From the NCBI GenBank assembly GCA_963796915.1, contig CAWCNI010000004.1, positions 2,728,001 through 2,792,000 on the forward strand: DNA of 64,000 nucleotides, in the 5' to 3' direction. Both the position numbers and the translations under genes were made by a program. This stretch comes from JAENWD01 sp963796915 (GTDB lineage Bacteria > Acidobacteriota > Vicinamibacteria > Vicinamibacterales > JAENWD01). Shown one piece after another: positions 24,853 through 33,796 of this stretch (position 1 is the first letter of the stretch; each line of letters opens with the position of its first letter). Under the pieces are notes generated by a model that did not search any database, had not been told where the DNA came from, and saw only the letters and a list, made by a program, of their open reading frames with translations.

Positions 24853-27645
24853 ATGGCAGGCGTTCCGATGCTGCGATCGTTGGAGCAGAGCCTTCAGCTC
24901 GGGCGATTTGTCGACGTTCTCACTTCCTTAAAGACCAACCTTCAGGCCGGTGGCCTCGAGCGCGACGCGATCGCTGCTGAGGTATGCGCGCTGGCCGGAC
25001 GATCCGCGGAAGCAAAGATTGCGGCTGAGAGGCTCGTGTCCGATGCCAGGACGTCAGTCGACCTGGCACTCCGGGCTCGTCTGGTCTTGGCACAGTTGCA
25101 GATCGACGCCGGGCAGGCTCGGGCGGCTCACTCACTATTGCAGGCGATCGCGTCGGAGGCCACCTCGGCTCGAGCCTGGAAACTTCGGTGCTGGGCTGAG
25201 CTATGGCAATTGACGGCTCTCGGCGAGTTTGCCGGCCCAGCTGAAATCCGCGCCCTGTTGAAACAAGTCAGGCACCACGTGAATCAGCTCGGCGATCCGA
25301 TGACGACCGTCGCTCTTCACTTGTTTGTTGCCGAAGCCGAGAGCAGACGGGGTGTTATTGACTCGTCGGTCGAGCATGTTCGGATAGCGAGGTCGCTGCT
25401 TGAAGGTTCTCCGAATTATTGGCTTGAGGGCCTCGCGGCCATCGATTCGCTATGTCTCGCGTACATGCGGTCAGATCCGGATCTCGCGAAGCAAGAGAGC
25501 GAACGAGCCGTTCGCGCCGCCTACGAAGCCGGGGCGGAAAAGACAAAGCTCGCTGCGGTAGCGAATTCGGCGACGCTCGCGCTGACTGCCGGCGACCTCG
25601 ATATCGCTGAGCGAGACTTCACCGCTGCTCTTCGTCTCGCAAGTGTGGCGCCTCGGTGGAGGTCGTCGATCGTTGATGGGCTCTGCCAAGTTCACCTTGC
25701 TCGTGGCACTCCTCGTTTGGCGATCGAACGGTTCGAGGATTCTTCCGACGGTCAGGCCGACTCTCTATCGTACCAGGCGCTTTGGCCGAGACTCACCCAG
25801 GCTAGGGCACGACTCGCCGCGGGTGACATGGCGCGTGTCCGTTCGGACATCAAGGTGGTCCTTTCGGATGCTCGTCGGGTCGGCGACCGCGAGTTGTCGA
25901 TGCGGCTCTTGCTTCTCGACGCCGAGGCAGCCTCGAGGGAACGCGAGCCGGCGATTGCTAGTCTCAGCCTTCAGGCCGCCGACTTCGAGCATCCTGATCC
26001 CTCACTGGAATTGGTTGCTGAGTACAGCCGAGTGTGCGGACTGCTGATGGCGGTCAGCCATCCGTTCATCGCGGCGACTTCCGCCAGGAGAAGCCGGCGG
26101 ATTTTTACGGCGATTGGTCACACGCGGGCGGCCAACGAGGTCAACATTCCCTCAACGCCAGGCAAGGTGGCTCCCCTGAATCTAATCGCTGACCTTGCCG
26201 GAGTCGTGACAAGTAACGTCGCTGCTGCGTTTCAACAGGCCTCACGTCCAGATCTATTTGGCGCAGAACTCTCCGATCTCCTGATCGACGTGGGCGCCGC
26301 GCGTTCGGTTGCGATCCTGACGCGAGACGCTCGAGACGTCGTCCGCGTCGTCACAACGCGCGGCTGGTCAGAGTCGGCCGCGCTCGCGGCGGCGCGCGCG
26401 GTGCCGGCGCTTCCCACTCTTCCCCTGGGCGAATGGCGCAACCAGCACTGGAGCCTCCTCGTCGACGTCCTGCCAACACCCGCCGCGAGCTCGGCGTTCG
26501 TCGCAGTGCGCACGCTCGCCGCTTGCAGCCTGACGGTCAACGCCGCGAGGCGCGACGAACGGGAACGGGCGGCGCTCTGGCCCGTCGATCCCGTTGAAGA
26601 CTCGACGCACGGCGTCTTTGTGGCCTCGTCGATGATTGAACTGATCAAGACGATCCGCCAGGTCGCCGACACGCCAGTCACAGTGCTGCTCACCGGCGAA
26701 ACCGGCACCGGCAAGGACATCCTCGCCCGGCTGGTCCACGAGTATTCGCGCCGCGCCACCAAGACGTTCACGCCCTTCTGCTGCACGGCGGTGCCGCGCG
26801 AGATGCTCGACAGCCAGCTGTTCGGACATCGGCGTGGGGCCTTTACTGGCGCTCAGGAGCAGGCGCCTGGCGTCATCAGAGGCGCACAGGGCGGCACGTT
26901 GTTCCTCGATGAAATCGGCGAGCTCGCGCCCGAAGCGCAGGTGAAGCTGCTCCGCTTCCTCGAGTCCCATGAGGTGCACCCGATCGGGGAATCACACCCG
27001 GTGCAGGTCGACGTCCGGGTCGTGGCGGCGACGAATCGCGATCTGCCGACGCTGATCAAACAGGGCGCGTTCCGGGAAGACCTCTACTACCGACTCAACG
27101 TCGTCCCACTACGGGTCCCGCCATTGCGAGAGCGGCGCGAGGAGATTCCGCGGCTTGTCGACTTCTACCTGTCGAAGTTCGGACCGCAGTTTCACAAGGG
27201 CCAGCTCACTGTCTCGCCGGAGGCATTGGAATATCTGCTGCTCTATTCGTGGCCTGGCAACGTGCGCCAGCTCGCCAACGAGCTGCGGCGCGTTGCGGTC
27301 CTCGCGGAAGTGGACGCCGTCATCTCACCAGCGCACCTGACGCCCGACTTGCTCGCCTCGCGGACGACGGCGCCCGCCGCGGATGACGAGATGCTGCCCA
27401 CCGAGATGAAGATCCGGACGAATCAAACCTTGTCGGCGGCAACCGACGAGCTCGAGCGTCAAATGATCCGTCGCGCCCTCACGCTGTGCGATGGCCACGT
27501 CGATCAGGCCGCGCAGCTGCTGGGGCTGTCACGTAAGGGTCTCTATCTCAAACGCCAGCGCCTCGGGATCGACCCGGTACCGGACAGTGATGGCCCCGCA
27601 CAGCCGCCGCCTTCCGGCGGCTCGGACGAAGGTCTGCCCGACTGA
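24853..27645 (+). CDS. Sigma54-dependent activator with TPR-like N-terminus
   Basis: A 930-aa transcriptional regulator. Residues 1-430 are alpha-helical, TPR-like repeats rich in Ala and Leu. Residues about 440-580 look like a degenerate GAF domain. The AAA+ core covers about 585-830: Walker A GETGTGKD near 615, the sigma54-contact loop GAFTGA near 660, Walker B GGTLFLDEIGEL and sensor WPGNVRQLANEL. A Fis-type HTH (HVDQAAQLLGLSRKGLYLKR) ends the protein. There is no receiver domain, so it may sense a protein or small ligand. It probably shares a transcript with the HD-GYP gene. The N-terminal third is less GC-rich than the AAA+ part. Confidence 0.9.
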   Translation: MAGVPMLRSLEQSLQLGRFVDVLTSLKTNLQAGGLERDAIAAEVCALAGRSAEAKIAAERLVSDARTSVDLALRARLVLAQLQIDAGQARAAHSLLQAIASEATSARAWKLRCWAELWQLTALGEFAGPAEIRALLKQVRHHVNQLGDPMTTVALHLFVAEAESRRGVIDSSVEHVRIARSLLEGSPNYWLEGLAAIDSLCLAYMRSDPDLAKQESERAVRAAYEAGAEKTKLAAVANSATLALTAGDLDIAERDFTAALRLASVAPRWRSSIVDGLCQVHLARGTPRLAIERFEDSSDGQADSLSYQALWPRLTQARARLAAGDMARVRSDIKVVLSDARRVGDRELSMRLLLLDAEAASREREPAIASLSLQAADFEHPDPSLELVAEYSRVCGLLMAVSHPFIAATSARRSRRIFTAIGHTRAANEVNIPSTPGKVAPLNLIADLAGVVTSNVAAAFQQASRPDLFGAELSDLLIDVGAARSVAILTRDARDVVRVVTTRGWSESAALAAARAVPALPTLPLGEWRNQHWSLLVDVLPTPAASSAFVAVRTLAACSLTVNAARRDERERAALWPVDPVEDSTHGVFVASSMIELIKTIRQVADTPVTVLLTGETGTGKDILARLVHEYSRRATKTFTPFCCTAVPREMLDSQLFGHRRGAFTGAQEQAPGVIRGAQGGTLFLDEIGELAPEAQVKLLRFLESHEVHPIGESHPVQVDVRVVAATNRDLPTLIKQGAFREDLYYRLNVVPLRVPPLRERREEIPRLVDFYLSKFGPQFHKGQLTVSPEALEYLLLYSWPGNVRQLANELRRVAVLAEVDAVISPAHLTPDLLASRTTAPAADDEMLPTEMKIRTNQTLSAATDELERQMIRRALTLCDGHVDQAAQLLGLSRKGLYLKRQRLGIDPVPDSDGPAQPPPSGGSDEGLPD

Positions 27646-27710
27646 TAGTGATGGCCTGAGTCATCCGCATGCGGACGGATGCCGGCCGAGCCGTTCCGGT
27701 CGCGCGTCCA

Positions 27711-27918
27711 CAGATGCAGCCGAATGGCCGATCTAAAGATCGGCCCTACCGATGCGGGTGGGCGGCGGATCTGCAGATGGGCCTTCTAGCGGCCTCGCTC
27801 TGTATCGTTCCGGTAGGGCGCATCTTCAGATGCGCCGGAGTGGCCGATCTAACCGCCTCCGCCAAGGCTACGGCGAGTCCGCCGAAGCGCTCCGCGCAAA
27901 GGCGGAAGATCGGCCCGA
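27711..27918. repeat. Cluster of dispersed hairpins and the 55-bp core (inverted copy)
   Basis: It contains GGCCGATCTAAAGATCGGCC followed by CTACC, then GGTAGGGCGCATCTTCAGAT GCGCC, then the 55-bp core in inverted orientation (CCGCCTCCGCCAAGGCTACG ... GCGCAAAGGCGGAAGATCGG). With its flanks it fills the 283-bp convergent gap. I see no gene. Confidence 0.75.
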
Positions 27919-27928
27919 CAACCTCGTG

Positions 27929-29167
27929 CTACTTCGTGAAGACAATGGCTTCGACAGACATCCCCGGACGCAGCAGGTGGCTCGGATCCTGGTCGCGATT
28001 GATGGAGATCTTCACCGGGACACGCTGGACGACTTTGACGAAGTTGCCGCTGGCATTCTCCGGCGGCAGCACGCTGAAGCGCGCGCCGGTCGCCGCCGCG
28101 ATGCTGTTCACGGTGCCTTCGAACTTCCGGCCGTAGGCGTCCACCTTGATCTCGGCGCGCTGGCCCGGGACGATGCCGGACAGCTGCGTCTCCTTGAAGT
28201 TCGCCGTCACCCACACCTGCTCGAGCGGGACGATCGCCATCAGCGGCTGACCCGGCTGCACGATCTGCCCGACTTCGACGTTCTTGCGGCTGACGAGCCC
28301 GGCGGCCGGCGCCCTCAGCGTCGCGTATTCCAGGTTCAGCGTCGCCTGCGCGACCATCGCCTCCTGCTGCGCGACCCGCGCGTCGGCAGAACTGGCGCGC
28401 GCCTCGAGCGCGTTGACCTGCTGCGGCACCGTGGACGCCGCCGTGACGCCAGAGGTCGCCTGCGTGACCCGCCCGTGCGCCTGCGCCAGCCGCGCCGTCG
28501 CGACGTCGATCGCCCGCTGCTGCTCGACCACCGCGGCCTGCGCCGAGTCCAGAGCCGCGCGCGCCGAGGCCTCTGTCGCCACCACCAGGTCGAACTGCTG
28601 CTTGGACACTTCGTCCTTGGCCACCAGCGGCTCGAGCCGCGCCTTGTCCTTGGACGCCTTGGTCAGGTTGGCCTCCGCCTCGCGCTGCCGGGCCTCCGCC
28701 GACGAGAGCTTCGCCTTGGCCGCGTCGATGTCGCCAGTGGCGAGCGCGATGCCGGCCTCGGCGTTCTGCTGCTCGGCACGGGCATCGGTCAGCTGGCTGT
28801 GCGCCGTCGTGCTGTTCACCGAGACGCCGGACCGCGCCGCCTGGGCCGCCGCCTTCGCTTCCTCGAGATCCGCCTGCGCGCGCGCCAGCGCCACGTGCAG
28901 ATCGCGCGGGTCGATCTCGACGAGCACGTCGCCCGCCTTCACCTGCTGGTTGTCCTCGACGAGCACCTTGCCGACGATGCCGCCGACTTTGGCGGCGATC
29001 GGCGAGATGTGTCCGTCGATCTGCGCGTCGTCAGTCGACTGGCGGCCGGAGAAGTGAATCCAGATGCCCGCGACGACGGCAATGACGATGAGGGCGCCGG
29101 CCGCAATCCAGCGGACGCGTCCGCTCTTCTGCGGCGCGGGCGCGTCGGTTAGTGACTGGTCGGCCAT
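27929..29167 (-). CDS. HlyD/EmrA-family membrane fusion protein
   Basis: A 412-aa periplasmic adaptor for a tripartite efflux or secretion pump. One N-terminal helix (residues 20-40) is followed by the STDDAQIDGHISPIAAKVGG barrel-sandwich segment, typical of EmrA. A long alpha-helical hairpin (about 95-265) comes next, and then the second lipoyl half (LRAPAAGLVSRKNVEVGQIV). It overlaps the end of the tolC-like gene by 19 nt, so they form one operon under the tetR promoter. The inner-membrane transporter that normally follows (EmrB-type MFS) is absent; a repeat cluster lies there instead. Confidence 0.9.
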   Translation of the reverse strand: MADQSLTDAPAPQKSGRVRWIAAGALIVIAVVAGIWIHFSGRQSTDDAQIDGHISPIAAKVGGIVGKVLVEDNQQVKAGDVLVEIDPRDLHVALARAQADLEEAKAAAQAARSGVSVNSTTAHSQLTDARAEQQNAEAGIALATGDIDAAKAKLSSAEARQREAEANLTKASKDKARLEPLVAKDEVSKQQFDLVVATEASARAALDSAQAAVVEQQRAIDVATARLAQAHGRVTQATSGVTAASTVPQQVNALEARASSADARVAQQEAMVAQATLNLEYATLRAPAAGLVSRKNVEVGQIVQPGQPLMAIVPLEQVWVTANFKETQLSGIVPGQRAEIKVDAYGRKFEGTVNSIAAATGARFSVLPPENASGNFVKVVQRVPVKISINRDQDPSHLLRPGMSVEAIVFTK

Positions 29168-30561
29168 GGCAACGTTCCCTCCAGAAGCTGAATGAATTCG
29201 TGTTCGCCGGCGCCAAGCGCGCGGGCAAGCGCCACCTTCGCCACGTTGTGCGAGTAGACGGCGGCGATGTAGTTCTCACGCGAGGTGGTCAGCGCCTGCT
29301 GCGCCTGCACCACCTCGAGGTTGTTGGCGACGCCGGACTTGAAGCGGTCCTCCGACTGCTCGAGCGCCTGGCCGGCGACCGAGACCGCGTCGCGGGCGAC
29401 GGTCACCTGGTCGGACGCGGCAGTCAGATCGAGCGAGGCGGTCTGCACGTCGTAGTAGATGCGGGCGCGCAGGTCCGCCGCTTCCGCGCGGCGGCTGGTC
29501 AGCTCGGCGCTGGTCTCCAGGGTTCTGGCCTTCGTCTTCCCGGCATTGAAGATCGGGACATGGACGTTGGCAGCGACGGTGAAGGTGCCGAGCATCGACT
29601 GCGTCGTGTTGCCGATGGCGCCGTAGTCGGCGTCGAAGGTCACCGACGGCAGCCGCTCGAAACTTGCCGCGCGCGCCGTGGCTTCCGCCGCCGCCACCCG
29701 CGCCTCGGCCGCCTTCGCATCGTCCCGCTTCTCGTAGGCGGTCTTCGCGAGCACGTCGACGTCAATCGGCGGCGCCGGCGCGAAGGGCACGCTGTCGGCG
29801 AGGGAGATGGCCTGGCCGAGCGGCATGCCAATCGCGCGCGCCAGGGCGAGCTTGCTCTTGGCCAGGTCGTTGCGCGCGACGATCGTCCGCTGGCGTGCCG
29901 CGCGCAGGTCGACGTCGGCGCGCAGCGCGTCGAGCTTCGGGACGACGCCGGCGGCGTTCTGATCCGCGGCCAGCTTGTAGGTGGAGTCTGCCGTGCGCTC
30001 GCTGGCCTCGGCCGCCTCGACGCGGCTCTGGTCCGCGACCGACACGAGATACAAGTTGGTCACCGCCGCGACGACGAGAGTGCGGGTGTCCGCGTAGGTG
30101 GCCTTCTGCGCGTCGAGCAGGCTCGATCCGGCCTTGGCCTCGTTGATCGCGCTCAGGTCGAGCACCGACTGCGACAGCCGGAGTCGTGCGTCGTAGACGT
30201 TGAACGGGCCGACCAGCGTGGGAATCCCCGGGCCGGTGAAGCCAAACGCGGCCAGGTTGATCTTCTCCCGCGCCGCGGAGAGGTTGCCCGAAACCGAGGG
30301 CAGCACGCCGCTCAGCGCCTGCCAGCGGACGCCGTTGGCCTGCTGCACCTGCTGCTCGCCGAGCAGCGCCGCCAGGTTGTGATCGAGCCCGCGCTGGATC
30401 GCGTCACCGAGCGTGAGCGCGATCACCTGGTCGGTCCGATCGCCGTTCGGCACGCCGCCAAACAGCGGGCTCGACGGCGCGGGAACAGACGACTGCTGCG
30501 CCGCGACGGGCAGCGCCGTCAATGCGGCGAGGAGGGCAATTCCGGCAATCTGGTGTCTCAT
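29149..30561 (-). CDS. TolC-family outer membrane efflux protein
   Basis: A 470-aa outer-membrane channel with a signal peptide (IAGIALLAALTALPVAAQ). Two OEP repeats are visible, each with long amphipathic helices rich in Ala and conserved LNL-like strands. The start at 30561 overlaps the tetR stop as ATGA; a further 24 in-frame codons upstream would lie inside tetR. It is co-transcribed with the regulator and the HlyD-type adaptor. It would form the exit duct of the pump. Confidence 0.9.
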   Translation of the reverse strand: MRHQIAGIALLAALTALPVAAQQSSVPAPSSPLFGGVPNGDRTDQVIALTLGDAIQRGLDHNLAALLGEQQVQQANGVRWQALSGVLPSVSGNLSAAREKINLAAFGFTGPGIPTLVGPFNVYDARLRLSQSVLDLSAINEAKAGSSLLDAQKATYADTRTLVVAAVTNLYLVSVADQSRVEAAEASERTADSTYKLAADQNAAGVVPKLDALRADVDLRAARQRTIVARNDLAKSKLALARAIGMPLGQAISLADSVPFAPAPPIDVDVLAKTAYEKRDDAKAAEARVAAAEATARAASFERLPSVTFDADYGAIGNTTQSMLGTFTVAANVHVPIFNAGKTKARTLETSAELTSRRAEAADLRARIYYDVQTASLDLTAASDQVTVARDAVSVAGQALEQSEDRFKSGVANNLEVVQAQQALTTSRENYIAAVYSHNVAKVALARALGAGEHEFIQLLEGTLPWPTSH

Positions 30562-31196
30562 CGGCCTGCCACTCCCATCCACGCAAAGCGCACGACGCTC
30601 TCGATGTCGGACTCGAGGCTCGAGTCCGACCATCCCTTCAGACGCCGCGTGACAATCCCATACGTCAGGGCGTTGACGGCGACAGCGACGGCCTTGAGAT
30701 CGGTGCGTTCAGGAAAGTCGTGCCGCAGCGCGGATTCGAGCAGCGCGACCTGATCGAGATGGAGCCGGCGGCTCTCCTCGTTGACCCCGCACGCGTGCGC
30801 GGCAAGGTCGTTGGCCTCGGCGTAATACAGCCGGAAGAAGTCCACGTTCCGTTCGAAGTAGCGGGCCTTGGCCTCGATGAAGGCGCGGACCTTGTCGTGC
30901 GCGGTCGGGGCGCTGCCCACGGCTGCCACCAGCTGCTCGTGCAGCGCCCGCATGCCTTCGAGCGCGGCGGCGGCGTAGACGTCGCCCTTGGAGCGGTAAT
31001 AGAGGTAGATCGTGCCCTTGGCGATCCCGGCTTCACGCGCCACTTCGTCGACAGTGGAGTCGGCGAAGCCGCGGCTCGCGAACACGCGGCGGGCCGCGTC
31101 GAGGATCTCGGTGCGGCGGAATTCGGCGACGACGTCTTTCTTGGACGGCCGTGCGGGAAGACCGCTGTCGGCGTCCAACATCGGCTTGCTGACCAT
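30558..31196 (-). CDS. TetR-family transcriptional repressor of the efflux operon
   Basis: A 212-aa regulator with an N-terminal HTH: RRTEILDAARRVFASRGFAD followed by STVDEVAREAGIAKGTIYLYYRSK (about residues 27-70). The C-terminal ligand-binding half is all-helical. It is the first gene of a tetR-tolC-hlyD operon, with ATGA coupling to tolC. Two near-palindromic boxes lie between its own promoter elements, which indicates autorepression. The ATG at 31196 is preceded by TATAAT 6 nt upstream. The inducing ligand is unknown. Confidence 0.92.
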   Translation of the reverse strand: MVSKPMLDADSGLPARPSKKDVVAEFRRTEILDAARRVFASRGFADSTVDEVAREAGIAKGTIYLYYRSKGDVYAAAALEGMRALHEQLVAAVGSAPTAHDKVRAFIEAKARYFERNVDFFRLYYAEANDLAAHACGVNEESRRLHLDQVALLESALRHDFPERTDLKAVAVAVNALTYGIVTRRLKGWSDSSLESDIESVVRFAWMGVAGR

Positions 31197-31202
31197 TCAG
31201 TC

Positions 31203-31245
31203 ATTATACATGACCAAACGGTCAGTCACTTGACCTAACCGGTCA
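31203..31245 (-). promoter_or_regulatory. TetR operator pair and promoter
   Basis: TGACCAAACGGTCA (31211-31224) and TGACCTAACCGGTCA (31231-31245) are two TGACC-N4/5-GGTCA palindromes. TATAAT (reverse strand, 31203-31208) lies just downstream of the first. The repressor would cover the promoter and block its own operon. Confidence 0.8.
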
Positions 31246-31285
31246 CACTGTCGTTATGTCGATGATTTTAAAGGCTTTGCCCTGC

Positions 31286-31311
31286 GGCCAGTCTAAAGAT
31301 TAGCCCTGCCG
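31286..31311. repeat. Degenerate hairpin of the dispersed family
   Basis: GGCCAGTCTAAAGATTAGCCC followed by TGCCGG is a decayed copy of the GGCCAATCT...AGATTGGCC hairpin, at the DedA gene stop. Confidence 0.5.
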
Positions 31312-31952
31312 GCGCGATTTCGCCGCTGCACTAGCTGCACGGCCATCGGAATGAGCGACACCACGACGATCCCCAGCGCGACGAGCGAGAAGTTGTTGCG
31401 GACGACCGGCACGTTGCCGAACGCGTACCCGGCCCCGAGGCACACACCCACCCACAGCAGCCCGCCGACGACGTTGTAGATCGCGAAGGTGCGATAGGTC
31501 ATCGCGCCGGCGCCGGCCACGAACGGGACGAAGGTCCTGATGATCGGCATGAACCGCGTGAGGATCACGGCGCTGCCGCCATGCCGCTCGAAGAACCTGT
31601 GCGCTTCGGCCAGGTGCTCGCGGTTCAGCAGCCGATGCGTCCAGCCGGAATGGTCCTCGGCGCTGAACACGCGCGGCCCGACAGCTTTGCCGATCGCGTA
31701 GTTCACCGCGTTGCCAAGGATCGCCGCAGCCCCGAGCAGGCCGAAGAGCAGCGCGAGGTCGAGCGACCCTGTCGCCGCGAGGGCGCCGGCCGCAAACAGC
31801 AGCGAGTCGCCCGGCAGGAAGGGCGTGACGACAAGGCCGGTTTCCGCAAACACGATGGCGAACAGGATCCCGTAGATCCAGGGGCCATACGCCGCGGTCA
31901 ACTCCGCCAGGTGCTTGTCGAGGTGGAGAAACAGATCGATCAGGACTGACAT
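31293..31952 (-). CDS. DedA-family membrane protein
   Basis: A 219-aa polytopic inner-membrane protein of the DedA/VTT superfamily, now linked to lipid-carrier (undecaprenyl phosphate or phospholipid) translocation. The family motifs are complete: FAETGLVVTPFLPGDSLLF, the ERHGG segment, then TRFMPIIRTFVPFVAGAGAM and GGLLWVGVCLGAGYAFG. The ATG at 31952 (MSVLIDLF) is chosen over an upstream in-frame codon because it begins at the usual family N-terminus. It is a single-gene unit, divergent from the Bax-inhibitor gene. Confidence 0.9.
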   Translation of the reverse strand: MSVLIDLFLHLDKHLAELTAAYGPWIYGILFAIVFAETGLVVTPFLPGDSLLFAAGALAATGSLDLALLFGLLGAAAILGNAVNYAIGKAVGPRVFSAEDHSGWTHRLLNREHLAEAHRFFERHGGSAVILTRFMPIIRTFVPFVAGAGAMTYRTFAIYNVVGGLLWVGVCLGAGYAFGNVPVVRNNFSLVALGIVVVSLIPMAVQLVQRRNRAGRANL

Positions 31953-32034
31953 GCGGGGCCTTATTCTCTCACGCCGCACCCGCCGGCAGGCCGCCGGGCC
32001 TGCATGCTACGATCTGGCCGAAAGGGGCACCACC

Positions 32035-32754
32035 ATGGACGGTTTCAACACAGCGCCTGCACCCTACACCGGCGGCACCCTCACGGCCAACGCCGCAGAG
32101 CGGGTGACCAGCTTTCTCCGCGTCGCGTACGGCTGGATGGCCGCGGGGCTCGGCGTGACAGCGGTGACGGCAATGGCGATTGCCAGCTCCGATCAGCTCG
32201 TGATCGGCATCGCGCGCAATCCGTTCGCGTTCTGGGGCCTCGCCATCGCCCAGCTCGGCGTCGTCTTCTACCTGTCGGCGCGTGTCGATCGGATCGCGCC
32301 GACGACCGCCGCGGCGCTCTTTCTCGGCTACTCGGCCCTGACCGGCGTCACCTTCTCGGTGATCCTGCGCGCCTACACCGGCGAGTCCGTGGCGACGTCC
32401 TTCTTCGTGACTGCCGGCACCTTTGGCGCGCTCGCGATGTATGGCACCGTGACCCGCCGCAGCCTGGCCGGCATGGGCCAGTTCCTGTTCATGGGGCTGA
32501 TTGGCGTCGTCATCGCGTCGGTGGTGGGCATCTTCTGGCAGAACAGCGCGTTTCAGTTCGTGCTGTCGTTCATCGGCGTGATCCTGTTCACCCTGCTCAC
32601 CGCGTATGACGCGCAGCGCCTGAAGGCGATGGCGCTGGCCGTGCCCGAAGGGCAGGCCGGATCGTTCGCGATCGTCGGCGCGCTCAGGTTGTATCTCGAC
32701 TTCATCAACCTGTTTCTCTTCATCCTGCGCTTCTTCGGCGGCCGCCGGGACTAG
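32035..32754 (+). CDS. Bax inhibitor-1/YccA family membrane protein
   Basis: A 239-aa protein with seven hydrophobic segments, the BI-1 (UPF0005) fold. FLRVAYGWMAAGLGVTA opens the domain, followed by TGVTFSVILRAYTG, and the closing AYDAQRLKAMA and ALRLYLDFINLFLFILRFFG are family signatures. Homologues may be pH-sensitive Ca2+ leak channels or interact with the FtsH protease. AAAGGGG lies 9 nt before the ATG. It stands alone, followed by a strong GC-rich hairpin. Confidence 0.92.
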   Translation: MDGFNTAPAPYTGGTLTANAAERVTSFLRVAYGWMAAGLGVTAVTAMAIASSDQLVIGIARNPFAFWGLAIAQLGVVFYLSARVDRIAPTTAAALFLGYSALTGVTFSVILRAYTGESVATSFFVTAGTFGALAMYGTVTRRSLAGMGQFLFMGLIGVVIASVVGIFWQNSAFQFVLSFIGVILFTLLTAYDAQRLKAMALAVPEGQAGSFAIVGALRLYLDFINLFLFILRFFGGRRD

Positions 32755-32771
32755 CGCGGCCTCAGCCCTGC

Positions 32772-32798
32772 GAGCGCGCGCGGCTCCCGCGCGCGCTC
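32772..32798 (+). terminator. Strong GC hairpin after the Bax-inhibitor gene
   Basis: GAGCGCGCGCGG, a 3-nt loop, then CCGCGCGCGCTC gives a perfect 12-bp stem 18 nt past the stop. No T-run follows, so termination would be intrinsic-like or Rho-assisted. The rest of the 225-bp gap shows nothing clear. Confidence 0.55.
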
Positions 32799-32979
32799 AA
32801 CTCACCTCCTCGCCGCCCACCGGCGCAGAATCACGACACTCGCGCAATTTCGCCGCGACACATGGTCGCGGCCGGGGCATGCGTGGCCGCTCCACGCGTC
32901 CTTTCGCAGTCGCCGGCGCCCGCGCCGCGCATGCGTCGATGGAACGCAATCTGCATCCGGCTGGCGACGGAGGTAAGCA

Positions 32980-33171
32980 ATGGCGAAGAAGTATTCGAAG
33001 AAGGCGTCAGACACCGTCGAGAGCGCGATGCATCGTCGCAAGGCAGGCACGCTGAAATCGAGCTCCGGCGCGAAGGTCACCAGCCGCAAGCAGGCGATCG
33101 CCATCGGGCTGAGCGAGGCGCGGGACAAGGGCGCCAAGGTGCCCGCGAAGGCCGGAAGCCGGAAGAAGTGA
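32980..33171 (+). CDS. DUF6496-type small basic protein
   Basis: A 63-aa, Lys/Arg-rich protein with SKKASDTVESAMHRRKAGTL and SRKQAIAIGLSEARDKGAKV. It matches the small DUF6496 family found next to many unrelated genes. The charge and SPKQ-like basic repeats suggest nucleic-acid binding, but no function is known. GGAGG sits 7 nt before the ATG. The convergent neighbour codes for a DUF937 protein. Confidence 0.8.
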   Translation: MAKKYSKKASDTVESAMHRRKAGTLKSSSGAKVTSRKQAIAIGLSEARDKGAKVPAKAGSRKK

Positions 33172-33226
33172 GCGGCCTGCGGCAGAGGGCCTCGCGGCAG
33201 TCGCGAGGCACTCTACCGCCCGGTGT

Positions 33227-33796
33227 CTACCTCGGGCCGCCCAGGAACTTCCCCATCATCCCCATCACGTCGTCGGCGATCGATCCGTCCTTGTTCTGAT
33301 CGAGCATCGACTCGAGCGACCCCATCAGCCCGCTGGCGCCGCCCGGCGCCATGCCCATCGCCGATGCCGGCGCGCCGGCGCCGCTGGTCTGTCGCGCGAG
33401 ACTGCCCATGACGAGCGTCGCGACGATGGGAAGCATCTGCTTCAAGAGGTCGGGGCTGAGCCCGGTCTGCTGCGCTGCCGTCTGCGCCACCTGACTGCTG
33501 GCGGCGCGACTGCCCAGAAGGTGTCCGAGGATGCCGTTGCCGCTGGCAACCGCACCCGGATCGCCGAGCATGCCCGGTTCGTTGAGGTACTGCTCGTGCT
33601 GCCCTGCCGTGAGCGCGCCGAGCAGCGCCTGGAGCCCGCCAGGCTGCTGGATGTTCTGCTGCACGCCCGCCGACAACTGCGGGATCAGCGCGGAGAGCGC
33701 CGAGGTCGCCTGGTCGTTGCCGATGCCAAACTGCTGAGCCAATTGCTGGACGGCGGCGCCGTCCTGGTGGTTGAGAATCGAGTCGAGAATGTTCAT
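33227..33796 (-). CDS. DUF937 family protein
   Basis: A 189-aa protein beginning MNILDSILNHQDGAAVQQLAQ with conserved ISALIPQL-like and LLGHLLGSR motifs of DUF937. Gly-, Gln- and Met-rich low-complexity stretches fill the middle. Near the C-terminus DQNKDGSIADDVMGM looks like a single EF-hand-type Ca2+ loop (D-x-N-x-D-G). GGAGGG lies just before the ATG at 33796; longer upstream reading has no family match. It is divergent from the RND operon. Its function is unknown. Confidence 0.8.
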   Translation of the reverse strand: MNILDSILNHQDGAAVQQLAQQFGIGNDQATSALSALIPQLSAGVQQNIQQPGGLQALLGALTAGQHEQYLNEPGMLGDPGAVASGNGILGHLLGSRAASSQVAQTAAQQTGLSPDLLKQMLPIVATLVMGSLARQTSGAGAPASAMGMAPGGASGLMGSLESMLDQNKDGSIADDVMGMMGKFLGGPR

